From NCBI GenBank assembly GCA_000708835.1, contig DF237462.1, positions 1 through 64,000 on the forward strand: a stretch of DNA of 64,000 nucleotides, given 5' to 3'. The DNA is from Klebsormidium nitens. Its lineage: Eukaryota > Streptophyta > Klebsormidiophyceae > Klebsormidiales > Klebsormidiaceae. The notes beneath the pieces are model-generated. The model saw only the letters and a program-made list of their open reading frames with translations. It ran no database searches and was not told where the DNA came from. Positions 41,620 to 53,395 of this stretch are shown piece by piece; position 1 is the first letter of the stretch; the number at the start of each line of letters is the position of its first letter. Both the position numbers and the translations under genes were made by a program.

Positions 41620-44600
41620 ATGGCGACCACTCAGCGTGGCGAGAAGTCTTCCAAGATCTCCAAGATGAAAGTCAGGGTGCTGAGCGAGGAACTTTTGAAG
41701 CCCAAGACGCCTGCGGACCACCCTAAGCTTCTGGAGCTCTCCGTGATCGATCAGGTTCAGCCCCGCTTCCATGGGCCACCGATGCTTGCGTTTTTGGGAC
41801 CGATGCCTGATGGTAGGTTCATCGTTTTCTGAATATGATTTTTCTAGGTATCTGATTCAAAGAGGTTGGTCAGTCATTCTGTGGCTGTCTTGCTGGAGTC
41901 CAAACTTGAAAGGATTTATGGGGGTGTAAGACTGGGCTTATGTCTACCTGCGGGGTCACACTGCTCCCGGATGTGATGTGCTAGTCCCACCACTTGATCT
42001 GACATGTACTGGCATTTGCGCAGCAGATTCACTGAGAGCACAGCAAACAAAGTATTCTGAAAGATCTAGCTCCCACAGCTTTCAGATACTTATGTCTTCT
42101 GACAATCCGTTGCTCTAACGTTTCTGACAATGAGTCTACTGGCACGCTGTGCTTGTGGACAGTCCAACTCTGTCGTCCCGTCTTTAAATCCATTCTTGTT
42201 TTTAATGCTTGAGCGATCTGTTCTTGCAGCACTGCCATTTGAAGAGTTTGTGCAAAGAAGCAAAGAAGCATGGGCAAGAACACTGGTGGCATACTACCCT
42301 CTGGCTGGAAGGCTGGTGGTAAGCCCTGAGCATTAATTTTTAGCTTGCTAACAATTTCTACAGTCATGCTGGATGAGGTAGTGAAGAAATGCACATTGCT
42401 TGATGCAGATGGTTCTCTACTGCAAAGAGTCAATCAAGAGACTATACATCAAGAAAGATACAGTCCTCTTGGCGCCTCAACTTCTTGTGAAGAAACGAAG
42501 TTGTGAGTGTAGTCTCATGTGTGTCCGTTGCGCGCCAGCCTTTATCCTTGCCTCAACGCTATGCTTAGATCTGTTCCTTGTGTCAGTCAAAGTTTGACAA
42601 TAGCAAAACTTTTGAGTCTCTGCAGTGTCAATCAGCTGGGGAGGCACCCATTCTTTTCCATTAGACCTTAGTGACCTTTGCCAATCTTCTCACCCTTGTG
42701 TCACGACTCCCTTTTGCCCATTCGCATTCGAACCTGTTGCCTTCTGGACCACACATCAGAACAGATTGCCAAAATTGATGGCATCGTTCAATTGTGCTTG
42801 CCGGGTTCATGGTCTGAACAGGCACAGCCCTCCAGCCTTTGAAAGTCCTGGGAAGTGTCTCAAGGCAGAAGTGCTGAGCATCCACTCTGTGGCCACTGTT
42901 GAGCTCCTCTCATGGTGGCGGCTGATTCACCTGACCAAGTGTGAAGATACTACGGTTAGCCCTGAGATTCGGAACTAGCTGACATGAAGTACTCCTGTGC
43001 GCACTTGAATTCGTGGACATCTGACTCCTAACCAGCCCATGCGACTAACGACCCTTTCCTCTGTACCGCAGAGACAAAAGGAAGGGTGCCTCGCCATCGA
43101 CTGCAACGACGCGGGCATTCTCGTGCGCGCTGCCGAGGCGGACTGCCCACTGCCGCAGGAGATGGTGACGGGGACGAGCATGGCTGGCTCCGACAAACTG
43201 TTTTTCACAGAGCGGGGAGAGGACATCACTACAGTCCCACTGCTATTGATACAGGTACGTGAGGAGGCTGCTGGCAACTTGGCTCCATTGGATGACGCGA
43301 CTCAAACGCGTCGTTATAGATATAAAACCTTAAACGTACCTGGTTGAGTGCCTTCGGATGGCCAAGGTTGTGCGGTTGAAGGAGACTGACTTCGGGTTTC
43401 ACGAAAAACGTCACTATTCTAAGCTAGAAACCAGTTTCGCTTTGTCATGAGAGTTCCTGAAGAGTTATTCGCATTTACGTTGACCTTGCTGTCATCCCTC
43501 GGTGACTTTGCGAGACAAACAGCCTAATGAAGCCCAGCCTTATATTCTTCATCGCTCTCTTGTGAAATGGCGGAACAGTGTTAGAAGCTTTCATCTCGTT
43601 TATCATGTATGACCCCTTTCTCGATGCGTTTCATCCATAGCAACGTCGCCCTCTATTAGAAGGGCTTCTCCTACTTTGCAGCATCTCCCCTGCTTGTTTC
43701 GTGAGCACGAAGTCATACGCACGATGACGTCACACTCGGCATCGTAGATACTGCACAATTGAAGTAAACAAAAGGTAGCGCAATCTCCTAGCTCGCGCCT
43801 TGTCAAGCGCGCATTGTCTATGAATCTCGAATTAATGTACGATAAGCTTTTAGTTGACCTTGCATTTTAACCCGATCGGGTTAGGATTCAAAGGCTTACG
43901 TGCTACACATTAACTCCCACCCTAACCGTTCAACTAACTCCACCCCGTCTCGCTGTCAAATTCGTGGGCTTACAGTACACTCAACCGATTGGAAATTTTT
44001 TATTTCTGTGCAGTTCACGCGGTTCCAGGACAACTCGTTGTGCATGTACTTCGGGTTTCATCACACTGTTTCCGACGGGGCCAGCAGCAGCCTTGCTGCC
44101 TACTATTGGATAGAGCTGTTTAAGGGGAAGGAGCCGCCCTTCGTCCCAGTCCATGATCGTTCCCTACTGAAGGTAATTCTTGTTACAATCGGTCAGGAGC
44201 AGTCCTCTTGAGACAGAAGATTCTAACTGCGGTTTTTCGGCTTGTGGGTGAAACTAAGTTCGGTCAGAAAGAGTCATACTTGAATACGAATGATCAGTTT
44301 TGTGGCATTCCCTTCTCTTCGAGACGATTTGGTCAAGTCATGTCCGGCAAGGTCTCGTTCGAGTTATCTGGATGATCTGCTCCGGACGTTGAACAGCCGC
44401 TTTGTCACCGATCAATTGTAAACCAGTTTTTTTTTTGGGGGACCTTTCAACATCCAGATCACCTCCGATGCCGCCGTCTGCATTTCAATCTTAACAACGT
44501 GAAAGTCAGAACAAATCATTGTGACTTAGAGTAGATGACATCCTTTACTGACGCGCCAATTCACATTTGCGATTGCAACTCGGAGGTCCCCACGCGTTTG

Positions 44601-47329
44601 CTCGTAGCTCAAAACGAGGTGGCACCCTTTCCTGACGGTTGGCATCGTGCACCCCGTAATCACAATCAAATTTGGGTGAGGGCCGTGACGTCACCCAAAT
44701 TCTCAAATTCCCAGGTGCAGACAACCCAGAATCCTGAAACTCACGCTAAACATGCTCCGCACCCGTACCCAATCTAAACCTGGTGGGAAACCCACCCGTC
44801 CCCCCGGCGATGATCTACCTCAACAAAATAACGAGAGCAATCATCCTCCCGTCGCAGGCGTCAGGCGAGCCGGTCCCAAGCAAGACGCACGCCGTGCTCG
44901 GGTTGGCGCCCACGTTTCCCATTCCCAAGGTGGTGAAAATAATGCTGGGCAGCCCCCGGTTGAAGAGAGTGATCCCGTACCTGCCCAAGCGGATGATCCT
45001 GCCGGACGTGCCCCTCCACCGGCTGTTCTTCTCCAAAGGAAAGCTCGAGGTAAGGGGCGTTGGATTTTACAGTCGCCTCATTGAAGAGACTTTGTCTTCT
45101 GGTGTTGAGGGTAAAGATGTAGGCTGAAGCGGTCCACCGGCTCTTTTCTCCAAGGCGAAGCTCGGGATAGGGGCCTTTGGGTTGCAGAGTTGGCTCAATG
45201 CTTGGGTTGCGGCCTTCTATGTTGGAGTGGAAGATCCAAGTTGTAGCGACCCGACGTATGCCTGTCCCGTTAGTTGAGTGGAGCTGACCTGAACCGCTCG
45301 TCGGACATCGAGTGCTTTCATTGGGCCAGGCACTCGGTTAGACGATTTATTCTGCGACGTTTCTCGACGTAGACTTCTGCGAGAAGAGGACCGAGCAAAG
45401 TCATAAAGGGGTAGTGTCCTCTTACTTATTCCTTCAATTTGCCGCTCAAAGAGACCGACCTCTCTTAAGGGATTTTGTCCAAGTAGTCGTCGAAGCTGTC
45501 CTTACGTTCAACGTCCGCTTCAACCTTTTCTCCGACAAGCCGAACGTCCCTGCTCAGCCCACTTGCAAAATCTGTTTTCAAACCCACGAAGCTCAAGGTC
45601 AGGTGCTTAAGTTCGTTTCAAGCTATACCGTACGTAAAGAGTCGGTATTTTTGATCCGCTGGTCGAAGGACAAATGAACCACATTCCAAGCACGGTCCTT
45701 CAGTGAACAATCAACTCAGCCACTGACAGCTGGATGTGTTCTCTATGCGGATGACCAGGCGCTGAAAAAGGACGCGTGCGAGGGCCTCCCAGCGGGACGC
45801 TTCGTGTCTACCAACGACGCCTTGACCGCTCTGCTGTGGCGGAGCATCAGCGCCGCACGGGGGCTGCACAAGATTCCTGAGCAGGTAGGAATAATCTTCA
45901 ACGCAAAGCTTTGAACCATTGTGACTACAGAAAGTAGTTGTATCTTCTTCCGATTGGCTTCCAATTGGGTTGCCTTCTTGACCAACGCTGCAACCCAGGA
46001 GCATTTCCGTGGAGCCTGTCAGGTTTCTTTTTGGCATTTTTTGGAAGAAACAGGCACGCACAGAGCAGGTTTTTACGCCGATCCGCCATTCCTAGCAGCC
46101 CGAAACATGTTCCTTCGTCGCAAAGAGAACCTTGATTCGGCAAAAGCATCATGCCATGGCGAACCCTCCAGGTTACGTCTGCGGTTTACAGAGCGCGTTC
46201 TTTCGTCCCAGACTCTCTCGACTTTATTAAAGGCCAGAATCCTTCGGCGCTACTCAGTCTGAGCTGCCTTGTTACTTCTCAGCATTTCTATTTTGTATCA
46301 TTCAAAGTACGGTGTCTCACTCGGCCGCCTGTCCCGCGTGCAGAAAACGCGGCTGGCGTTCGCGGCCGATGGGCGCTCGAAAACGGAGCCGCCTTTGCCG
46401 GAGGAGTACTTTGGAGGGGCAAACATCACGACGCTCTCGGATGCAACTGCGGCGGACCTCCAGAACCAACCCTTGTCGTGGGTAAGCGGTCTTAAGTGAG
46501 AAGAGAAAAATCCATCTGGAACTTTATTGAATCCTCATCAACATCCGTAGGGCTACAAAGCTTTCTGACGGGGTCGACTAGATCCTAAGACTGTACGAGA
46601 GTCATGAATGTCTGGCAACAGGACCTTCATGGTAGCTGATTTGAGTGATGATGAATCTGCGCTTGCTAAGCTTGACGCGTGAATAGGATCTGTAAGAAAC
46701 TACGAAGTGCTGTCGACTACAATGTTCGCAGCTCCGTCCTTCTCACAGGTAAGCCACACCAAGATTCTCGTGCGGAAAGTGGTGATTTATGTCCGTTGGG
46801 GTCGAGCCCAAATCTAAAGGAGGAGTCGGTCGTCGACTTATACTCACGGTTGAGTTTGGTCCCCGATTGTTGACGAGATGTCCTTTGTTATGAATGGGCA
46901 TCAGCTGACGGCAGTCTATCATCTGCTTGACGTCAAGCTTCTCGGTGTAGCCAAATGTTCCCGTTCCCACGTCCTTTGCAGAGCGCGAGCAAAGTGCGCG
47001 ACTCGGTGTCGCGCGTCGACGCCGGCTACGTCAGGAACGTGGTGGACTGGATCGCCGAGCAGCCGAACAAGGCCGCGCTAGGTTTGAACATCAACGCGCA
47101 TTTGGGGCCGGATCTCCTCGTGTCGATTTTAACCAAGTTTCCTATCGATTTGATGGACCTTGGTTGGGGGAACGCTCTCGCCGTCGCGCCGGGAAAGTAT
47201 CACATCCCCTTCGACGGCCTGGTCGTTCTCGTTGGGTCCCGGGGGGGGGTCTGCGCGTTTGTGAGTCTGCTCGCGGGACACATGAAGAAGCTGATGAAGC
47301 ACGAGCCGCTCTTGAAGTACGTCGGTTGA
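41620..47329 (+). CDS. BAHD-family acyltransferase (hydroxycinnamoyltransferase-like)
   Basis: Eight exons are 41620-41812, 42230-42318, 43072-43254, 44014-44172, 44858-45049, 45759-45884, 46344-46481 and 46982-47329, in phase throughout, for 475 residues. The N-terminal VRVLSEELLKPKTPADH is a typical BAHD opening. The catalytic HTVSD (HxxxD, residues 172-176) and the structural motif DLGWG (419-423, usually DFGWG) are present, as are AYYPLAGRL and ADGRSKTEPPLPEEYFG. BAHD enzymes transfer acyl groups from CoA thioesters to alcohols or amines in the cytosol, in phenolic, lignin-precursor, wax or cutin pathways. The acceptor substrate cannot be told. The exon 5 border (44858, after GTCGCAG) was chosen because it is the only AG in phase. 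The start at 41620 is the first ATG; residue 16 (Met) is an alternative. Confidence 0.93.
44670..44700. repeat. Short hairpin in a BAHD intron
   Basis: ATTTGGGTGA at 44670-44679 is a perfect reverse complement of TCACCCAAAT at 44691-44700, with an 11-base loop that includes part of a TGACGTCA site (44686-44693). It lies in the intron before the fifth BAHD exon. Confidence 0.6.
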
Positions 47330-48718
47330 GGCTTGGTGACGCCAGGAGGAAAAGTCAGGGTGAAAATTGGATGTCAGGGCGTGCGCGTGCCCAAAACGAT
47401 ATATGATTTTTTGAGACTTACAAAGTAGTACCGAGTACGTAGACAGGGATTGAGATGCGGCACTGGTACGGTTGCTGGGATATAATTGCTGAACGTTGTT
47501 GTGTAATTAGACAGATTGTGCATGTGGCTCGCACGAACCTGCTGCAAGTGATAGTAGTAGACAGTACGATGTTCAAACTGCCCGCATTACCGGAAAGCCG
47601 GACGAGTATACGAGTCAGTTATAAAGATAAACTTGCTTCTTGTGGTAGCGCAGCGCATACCGCAAATTTTGGACTGTAAGGTAAGACCTAGGACAGTCAC
47701 TCATTGGCGTAGAAGCCATGGTTTGCGATTGCGTTGCAGCGTGCACGGCTGAGTTGGTTTTGGTAGGACCTAAGACAGTCACTTGCGTTAAAAGTAGTGG
47801 ATTGGCGCTGCGTCGCAGCGTATCAGTACCGACATACTCTGGTCTGTAAGTACGTAGCACCTAGGGCAGTCCGACTTGCGTTGCGACAATGGATTGCGTT
47901 TGCACTACAATGAAGAAGAATGGCCATCTGGGCCCGGCGCTAGACGCCACGTCCACATCATTGTTTCTGTGACTCGTAAGATGGCCTGAAATCTGCTTTC
48001 ACGCACTTAAACATGTCGCGCGAAGTTCTGCCTATCCAGCTAATATGATTCACCATGCATGCGCAAGCATACGTCTTCCGGAGAGCTCCATATGTTAGAA
48101 TCAATTTCGATGGTTGATGTCATGTAACGTACGTAGAATCGACCTGTCCTCCATTGCGTACGACCCCGGCTTCGCGATACTTGATGATAAGCGAAGCTCG
48201 AGATCAGCGAGAAGTTGATTGGGCAATCGTTAAATTCCGACGGTCATCACAGAGTCCTGCACCCTGTATGTGCATCACTATTAGAATCCGACACTTTCTC
48301 CAGGATGCAACGCGATGCTTCTGTCCCTCTCGCCATCAGGTGTTCAAATGCTTCGCGTGAACTCATGCCAGCCTAGGGCGCACATATGCAGGACTGCTAG
48401 CGCCCGCGTCAGTCAAGCTTGTGGTTCAACTCAGATTGAAGTGGACTGAAAGACCGTCAGCAACTCATGCACGAGGAGCCGCATCCATTGCGCGAGCCAC
48501 ATGCATGTCCCACGGTTTCTCAACCAGACGTGTGTCCGCATGATACCACGACAATCATCTCGAACATGGACACAAGATTGAGCTGAGCATGGGCCGGGCT
48601 GACAATGATACGTTCCACATGTTTGCACTCTCAAGTCGTGCCTCTCGTTTGACGCTCGCATACCTAAACCTGATGCAGTGCGCCTCATCTTCCGCGACTA
48701 GTACCCCTCAACGCGTTC
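47330..48718. repeat. Gene-free stretch with degenerate tandem repeat (about 47680-47930)
   Basis: Three diverged units can be aligned by the block GTAAGACCTAGGACAGTCAC (47681-47700), TAGGACCTAAGACAGTCAC (47764-47782) and GTAGCACCTAGGGCAGTCC (47864-47882). Each is followed by GATTGCGTTGCAGCG- or GGCGCTGCGTCGCAGCG-like sequence. Spacing is about 80-100 bp. It lies between the BAHD stop and the 3' end of the next convergent gene. The rest of the interval shows nothing I can support. Confidence 0.45.
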
Positions 48719-49549
48719 TCACGGCCGGTACCGATCCTTCGACCGGCTGATCGAATTCCAGTCGCCTTGGAGGTCCATCGGAATGGACCGGTCCCCGAAC
48801 GTCTTCGGCGTCATGCCCGTGTCGTCCGGCATGTACGTGTCCTGGAACTCGTGGCCGCGCAGCCGCAGCATGTCGAGCTTCTGCTTGCGCGTCTCCGTCG
48901 CGAGCAGCTCCGCGTCGTCCTTGCGCCACCCGCCCGGCGGCGGCGGCTGGTCCAGGTCGAGCGCGCCGATGTGGAACGGCTCGTAGCGCGAGTCGTGCCG
49001 GCGGATGCAGTCGAAGAACTCGTTGTCGGTGGAGGGGAAGGTCGCGCCGGCCATTTGGCAGATGGCAAAGATGGCTGGCACGCGGTAACGGTACCGGGTC
49101 TGGCTGCCGAGCTTGTGCGTGATGGGGTATGGTTGAGTGATGGCGGACGGGACGTGCGTGTCAACGACTGTAGATGAGTAGAAAGGTGTCACAGTGAGGC
49201 CGACGTTGGACGTTTGGAACAACTTGCGATGTTAGAGCTTGTAATCCAGGGCTTCCTGAATCTTGTTGGCGGCTCTGCTTACGATTGAAGTATCACACGG
49301 TTTGGAGAAATGCCGAAAACCTCTGGTCGATGACGATGATATGAGCAAAGTAAGCAGCACGTTAACAAACTCAACCACGAAGAAGACCAAAATCAGCAGC
49401 AAAGAATGGAGCCCTTGACGCCCTTGCAAAACCGCATGAGTGTATATCCGAACCCGCTCGACTTTACGCCGCGTCGCCAAGCGAATCCCCGATTCCCTTA
49501 AAGCAGCGAGTTTCAGATTTCTGAAGTTCGGAGAGCTTTCTTTACGCAT
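48719..49549 (-). CDS. Predicted single-pass membrane protein of unknown function
   Basis: The two-exon model on the minus strand is 49297-49549 and 48719-49167, for 233 residues. The N-terminus is basic (RLATRRKVERVRIYTHAVLQ) and is followed by one hydrophobic segment (LLLILVFFVVEFVNVLLTLL, about residues 45-64), suggesting a type II signal anchor. The C-terminal part is clearly coding: TRYRYRVPAIFAICQMAGA, then a polar, acidic and basic tail (PPPPGGWRKDDAELLATETR; MTPKTFGDRSIPMDLQGDW) ending RYRP-stop. The second exon is entered through CTACAG at 49168. The donor of the first exon (GTGATA) was chosen by phase and is uncertain, and the first exon may belong to another model. I do not recognise the family. 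Confidence 0.55.
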
Positions 49550-49593
49550 CACATCTACTTTCAACAATTGAATATGTGTGGAAAATAAAGGCG

Positions 49594-52500
49594 TTATCCT
49601 TCTCCCATAGGGAATGCGAGTTCCCGGTCACCAGTCACGTCCGTGAGACGGCACTGAAGAGATAGCAAACAGTACTTAGAAGTCAGCTGCTCAATTCTAA
49701 GAAATGCTGCGATATCCAGTGGTCTGTGGAGCAGGGAAAACTTAGAAAAGGGAACGATGAGGCCCTTCAAGCAAAGGTGACCGATCAATGGACATGCTCC
49801 CACATTAAGTCGTCAGGCACAACCACAAAAGGTCACATCTGCTCGCAGCAGGTTCTTATGACGTCATCAAACACGAAAGAAAAGCTTTCAAAAGGGCGGT
49901 CACACGCGAAACGCCAAGGCTTTGCTCGACTCACTATCGTGGGCTTCGTTTCGCCACCGGTTGCCGTCGCTTGGCCTTCTGCAGATGCCGTAGTAAGGCT
50001 GCTCGGGGGCGGGGCGCCGCCCGACAAACACCTTGTGGCACTTGGTGCACTCCTGGAGAACAAAAAGTAACACTAGTTAGAGCTCTCCCAGCGTCTTGGA
50101 GCTATCAGCCGTCCAGAAACCTCTGGAAGTGCCTCCTCTGTGCGGATGCAGGCGAATCGAGGGCAGTTTAGACTGAGATCCCAGTGACGCTTTCAGGATT
50201 GAGGTCAAAGTACCGAATTCTGAAACCATTTACTTTCGGACTGGGGCTCCCCGGATCGAATTTCGGGCATACTGATTTGAGTCGAGGATGTAAATCTTCA
50301 GAGGGTAGAGTTTCTGCTGACGTAAGCACCGTTGCGGCACTGCCGGATCAAGACGTCATGTTCCAGCCGGCGTGCAAAACAGACCGAAACAGAAAGTCGG
50401 TTTTCGATCAGGGCTCCCCCGTCCGAGATTGGATTTTTCCAGAATCAGGTAGTTCACGCTTACATCCGGCACCTCAAGGAAATAACAGTTTCTTTGCAAA
50501 TTGCACGGCCACTCCAGCGATTTGCTTCAACCTCCCTCCACTAAGAGTTCACGGGAGGAATAAAGTTGCATCACCCACATGGGAACCTACGGACTCTTAA
50601 CCTTGAAGACCCATAAGCGACTTTAACCAACGGAGTGAAGAAGGCACAGCATGATCTGCCGTATCATCTGTCTGTACCCAGCGCAAAGGGCCATGGGGTC
50701 AACGCTTGTGAGCAAGCCGCTTGCCTGCATGAAGAAGTGGTCGAGCAGTTTATCCAGCTCCGGCCGCAGCTTCAGGTCCCGGGCCCGCCCGTCGACGATC
50801 TGCAGAACCGCTTGATGACATCAGCAGGCAGACTGGCTCGCAAAGCGCCAAGCAATGGGACGACAAGCTGCTGCGAAGCTCGATGTGGCACTGGGACCTT
50901 CTCAGGAGATCCTTGTGGTAGCCAAAGCCATCTTTCAGAGCAGAAATAAGCAGCTAGCTGGTTTAGATGGATGCCTTTGAAATAATGAAGGAGAAGAGTC
51001 GGTTTGATTGTGAAAGAGCAGAATTGCCAGGCAACACGCCCCTGTTGAGGAAAAGGTGACACTCCTCTTCTGTTGGCAGTCGCTTATAAGCTGCTTCAAT
51101 GGCCACGTTGGTCAGACCGATTTAGGAAGAGGCAGCATCAAAGAAGCCTCGCTGACAAAGGCGCACAAAGTGTGGGTAGCAAGCATGGACACAACGGCAG
51201 CCTTCCTATTGGTCTCTGTTCAGAGCGCCCCTTTATCCTTCTCGTCCTGAAACAACCTAGTGAGTAGCATCGCAAAATGCTCCACCATCTACCGTGGATG
51301 TCCTTGTGATGCTCGCATTCGTAGTAGGTGCTCATTTGATCCAAGCAGCTGGAATGGAGAGTGCACCACTCCCTCCATCGACCGCCAGAAAAAGACCGCC
51401 AGGAAGAATTGACAAAAGCATCGAGCCAATTGCGTATGTTGTGGCCAATGCTGCTACGCTTTGTAATTTCAAGCAGCAAGATCAAGAATGCGCAGCGATA
51501 AGCGACTGCCAACAGAAGAGGAGTGTCACTTTCTTCTCAACGGGGGCGTGCTGCCTGGCAAATCTGCTCTTTCACAATCAAACCGACAAATCTGCTCTTT
51601 CACAATCAAACCGACTCTTCTCGTTCATTGTTTCAAAGGCATGCATCTAACCCAGATAGCTGCTTATTCAACCAGCTTTGACTAACAGTGGTTCGCACGG
51701 TCATTCTCTGTTATCCAAAACCACCAGAAGATAACAGACAGAAAGGCGGGCACACCTTTTGCGCGATCACCCTCAGCTCCTCGTCATCCCCCAGCACTTC
51801 CGCTGTGACACTGTCCCTCGGTGGCCGCCCGTCCCCGCCCTTTGAGCCTGCGCCGCCCACCCATTGCGCCACGACCACCTTCCTCTCACTCCCACCGCTC
51901 GATTCCTCATCAATTATCCGAGGCGCCGCCGCCCCATTTCCGTCGCTATGGCCGGCCGCCCCGTTTTCAGCACCATCCTTATCCTGCTCCACCGTTGCGC
52001 CTTCCGCCGCATTCTCCGACGCACCTTCTGTTGCATTCTTCAATGCACCTTCAGTCGCATCTATCACTCGGCTAGGTTCGTCGTCCGTGTCACTCTCGCC
52101 CGTGCTAGCCTTCCGCCTCCCACGCGTTTTACCCACCGTCAGTTCGTCCCCCCCTCGCGCCTCTTCCTCTCTCAAATCCGACGCGCTGGGGCCCGCTTCT
52201 TCCTGTGCCGCAGCCTTCTTTCTCGGCGCCCTCGTCCTCCGAGGGGGGGCGCCAGAGGCCTCACTATCGACCGCTGCATCTCCATCCTCCTTAGCTTTTG
52301 TCGTCCTCCTCCTACTTGTCGCCCTTTTTGGAGTCGGAGACGGCGTCTCTGATTCGCCACTTGCATCAGCTGGCGTGTCCGCTTTCTTTGCTCTGGGGGC
52401 CGCCCTCCGCCGCTTTGGCTTCTCTTCCGCCGCCTCTTCCTGCTCAGCCCTGACAGCAAGCCTGGCAGACTCTAATCGCTTGTCGCCACCAGTGCTCCGT

Positions 52501-52793
52501 CCATAATCCCCTCTTCCGCGTACCGCACCATTACCAAGAGGAGCTCCTCTCAAAAAGAGACTGCTGGCGCCTCTCAAGGTGGACAAGAAAGGCCTTCTTG
52601 GGGCCACATTGTTCTGTAGTGAGCTGCATTTTGTCGATTCTTGCAACCGAGAGCTGCAAATTGGTCTGGTAATTTCTGCTGATAGCGACTGTGCAGCAAC
52701 GCCATGATGATCCGTGCCTCCGTTTGAAAAGGTGGTGAAACGGGCCTGACCGCGGAAGGTACCACTGTGCGGCGCCAGATACCCCGAAGCCAT
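49594..52793 (-). CDS. Basic, disordered protein with plastid-type N-terminus and Cys-rich end
   Basis: Model on the minus strand: 51756-52793, 50725-50799, 49906-50052, 49594-49653; all phase 0, 439 residues. The N-terminus (MASGYLAPHSGTFRGQARFT) is Ser/Thr/Arg-rich and poor in acidic residues, as in chloroplast transit peptides. Residues 130-300 alternate basic clusters (KPKRRRAAPRAKK, SRRRTTKAK, RRTRAPRKK) with acidic stretches, AT-hook-like in composition. Exon 1 into exon 2 reads RVIAQK-IVDGRARDLKLRP without a break, and exon 3 continues with ECTKCHKVF and YYGIC, a possible metal-binding Cys cluster. Exon 2 would use a GC donor (GCAAGC). The exon 3 donor and the last exon are less sure. 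A plastid nucleoid or RNA role is a guess from composition. Confidence 0.65.
50944..51668. repeat. Inverted repeat inside an intron, one arm with a 28-bp tandem duplication
   Basis: The left arm 50944-51087 is a near-perfect reverse complement of 51498-51668, separated by about 410 bp. The right arm is longer because a 28-bp unit (AAATCTGCTCTTTCACAATC and eight more bases) occurs twice in a row (51560-51587 and 51588-51615); the left arm has one. Both arms contain a short coding-like stretch (KRLPTEEECH). The whole structure lies in the long first intron (50800-51755) of the basic-protein gene. No terminal target-site duplication or transposase was found. It may be a MITE-like element or a local inverted duplication, and transcribed RNA could fold into a long hairpin. 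Confidence 0.75.
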
Positions 52794-53395
52794 TGCTATG
52801 CTGCAGAGCTCAGTCTCCGCAAACCGCGCCGTAGGTGGATACCCTGCATTGCAGAATTCACTCGCTCCGTTCAAAGGGTCTCAGTCTAAACTTCGAACCT
52901 CAGTTGGAAATTGCACTCTCGTGCTCAAAGAGACCATTGCGGCTTGAGCTCTTGCTAAAATTTCAATCAGGAACCACTGCCGGCTTGATGAGCTTAAACT
53001 TGCTCTGTTGGAACCTGGTGGGGACCGTCCATCTTGTGAAGCAGGCTTCAATGCATCAGCCTCAGGGCAATCTGTAGCCTTACTGTTAGGCCTCTGCCAG
53101 CAATGATTCAATCCGATCATGTAGATGGTAACGGATGTTCCGTCCAGTTTGAGGACCCCCCTTTACCGTACTTATCCAAAGTAATGATCTCCCTAGTTGT
53201 ATGAAAACACGCAAACCCTAATATTTGAGAGCTGTGCATTCATTTGCAAGCTTTACGAGCTCAAACATCTCTCAGAAAATTTCCTGCAGAGGAGCGCATG
53301 CTCAAGGACCATCTAGACACGTCTTATAAATAGAATAGCTACTGACGAGGGCTTCGTCGTGATTCAATCCATTCAATGCACTGCTGCTGTAAGAA
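52794..53395. promoter_or_regulatory. Divergent promoter region, about 600 bp
   Basis: The basic plastid-type protein starts at 52793 reading left and the folate-biopterin transporter starts at 53396 reading right, so 602 bp must hold both promoters and leaders. A TATA-like TTATAAATAG occurs at about 53325-53334, 60-70 bp before the transporter ATG. Nothing else is recognisable by eye. Shared control is possible but not shown. Confidence 0.4.

Noticed and set aside
44752-45084. Plus-strand frame rich in Arg, Gly and Pro in the fifth BAHD exon region
   Set aside because: The frame containing LHRLFFSKGKLE fits the BAHD fold and joins in phase on both sides; this one does not.
48767-49177. 136-codon plus-strand frame and 117-codon minus-strand Ser/Thr/Arg frame
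   Set aside because: Overlapping frames of the exon 48719-49167; their composition is typical of GC-rich antisense or shifted reading.
51821-52506. Plus-strand frames of 84, 162 and 272 codons
   Set aside because: They are shadows of the GC-rich, low-complexity minus-strand exon 51756-52793.
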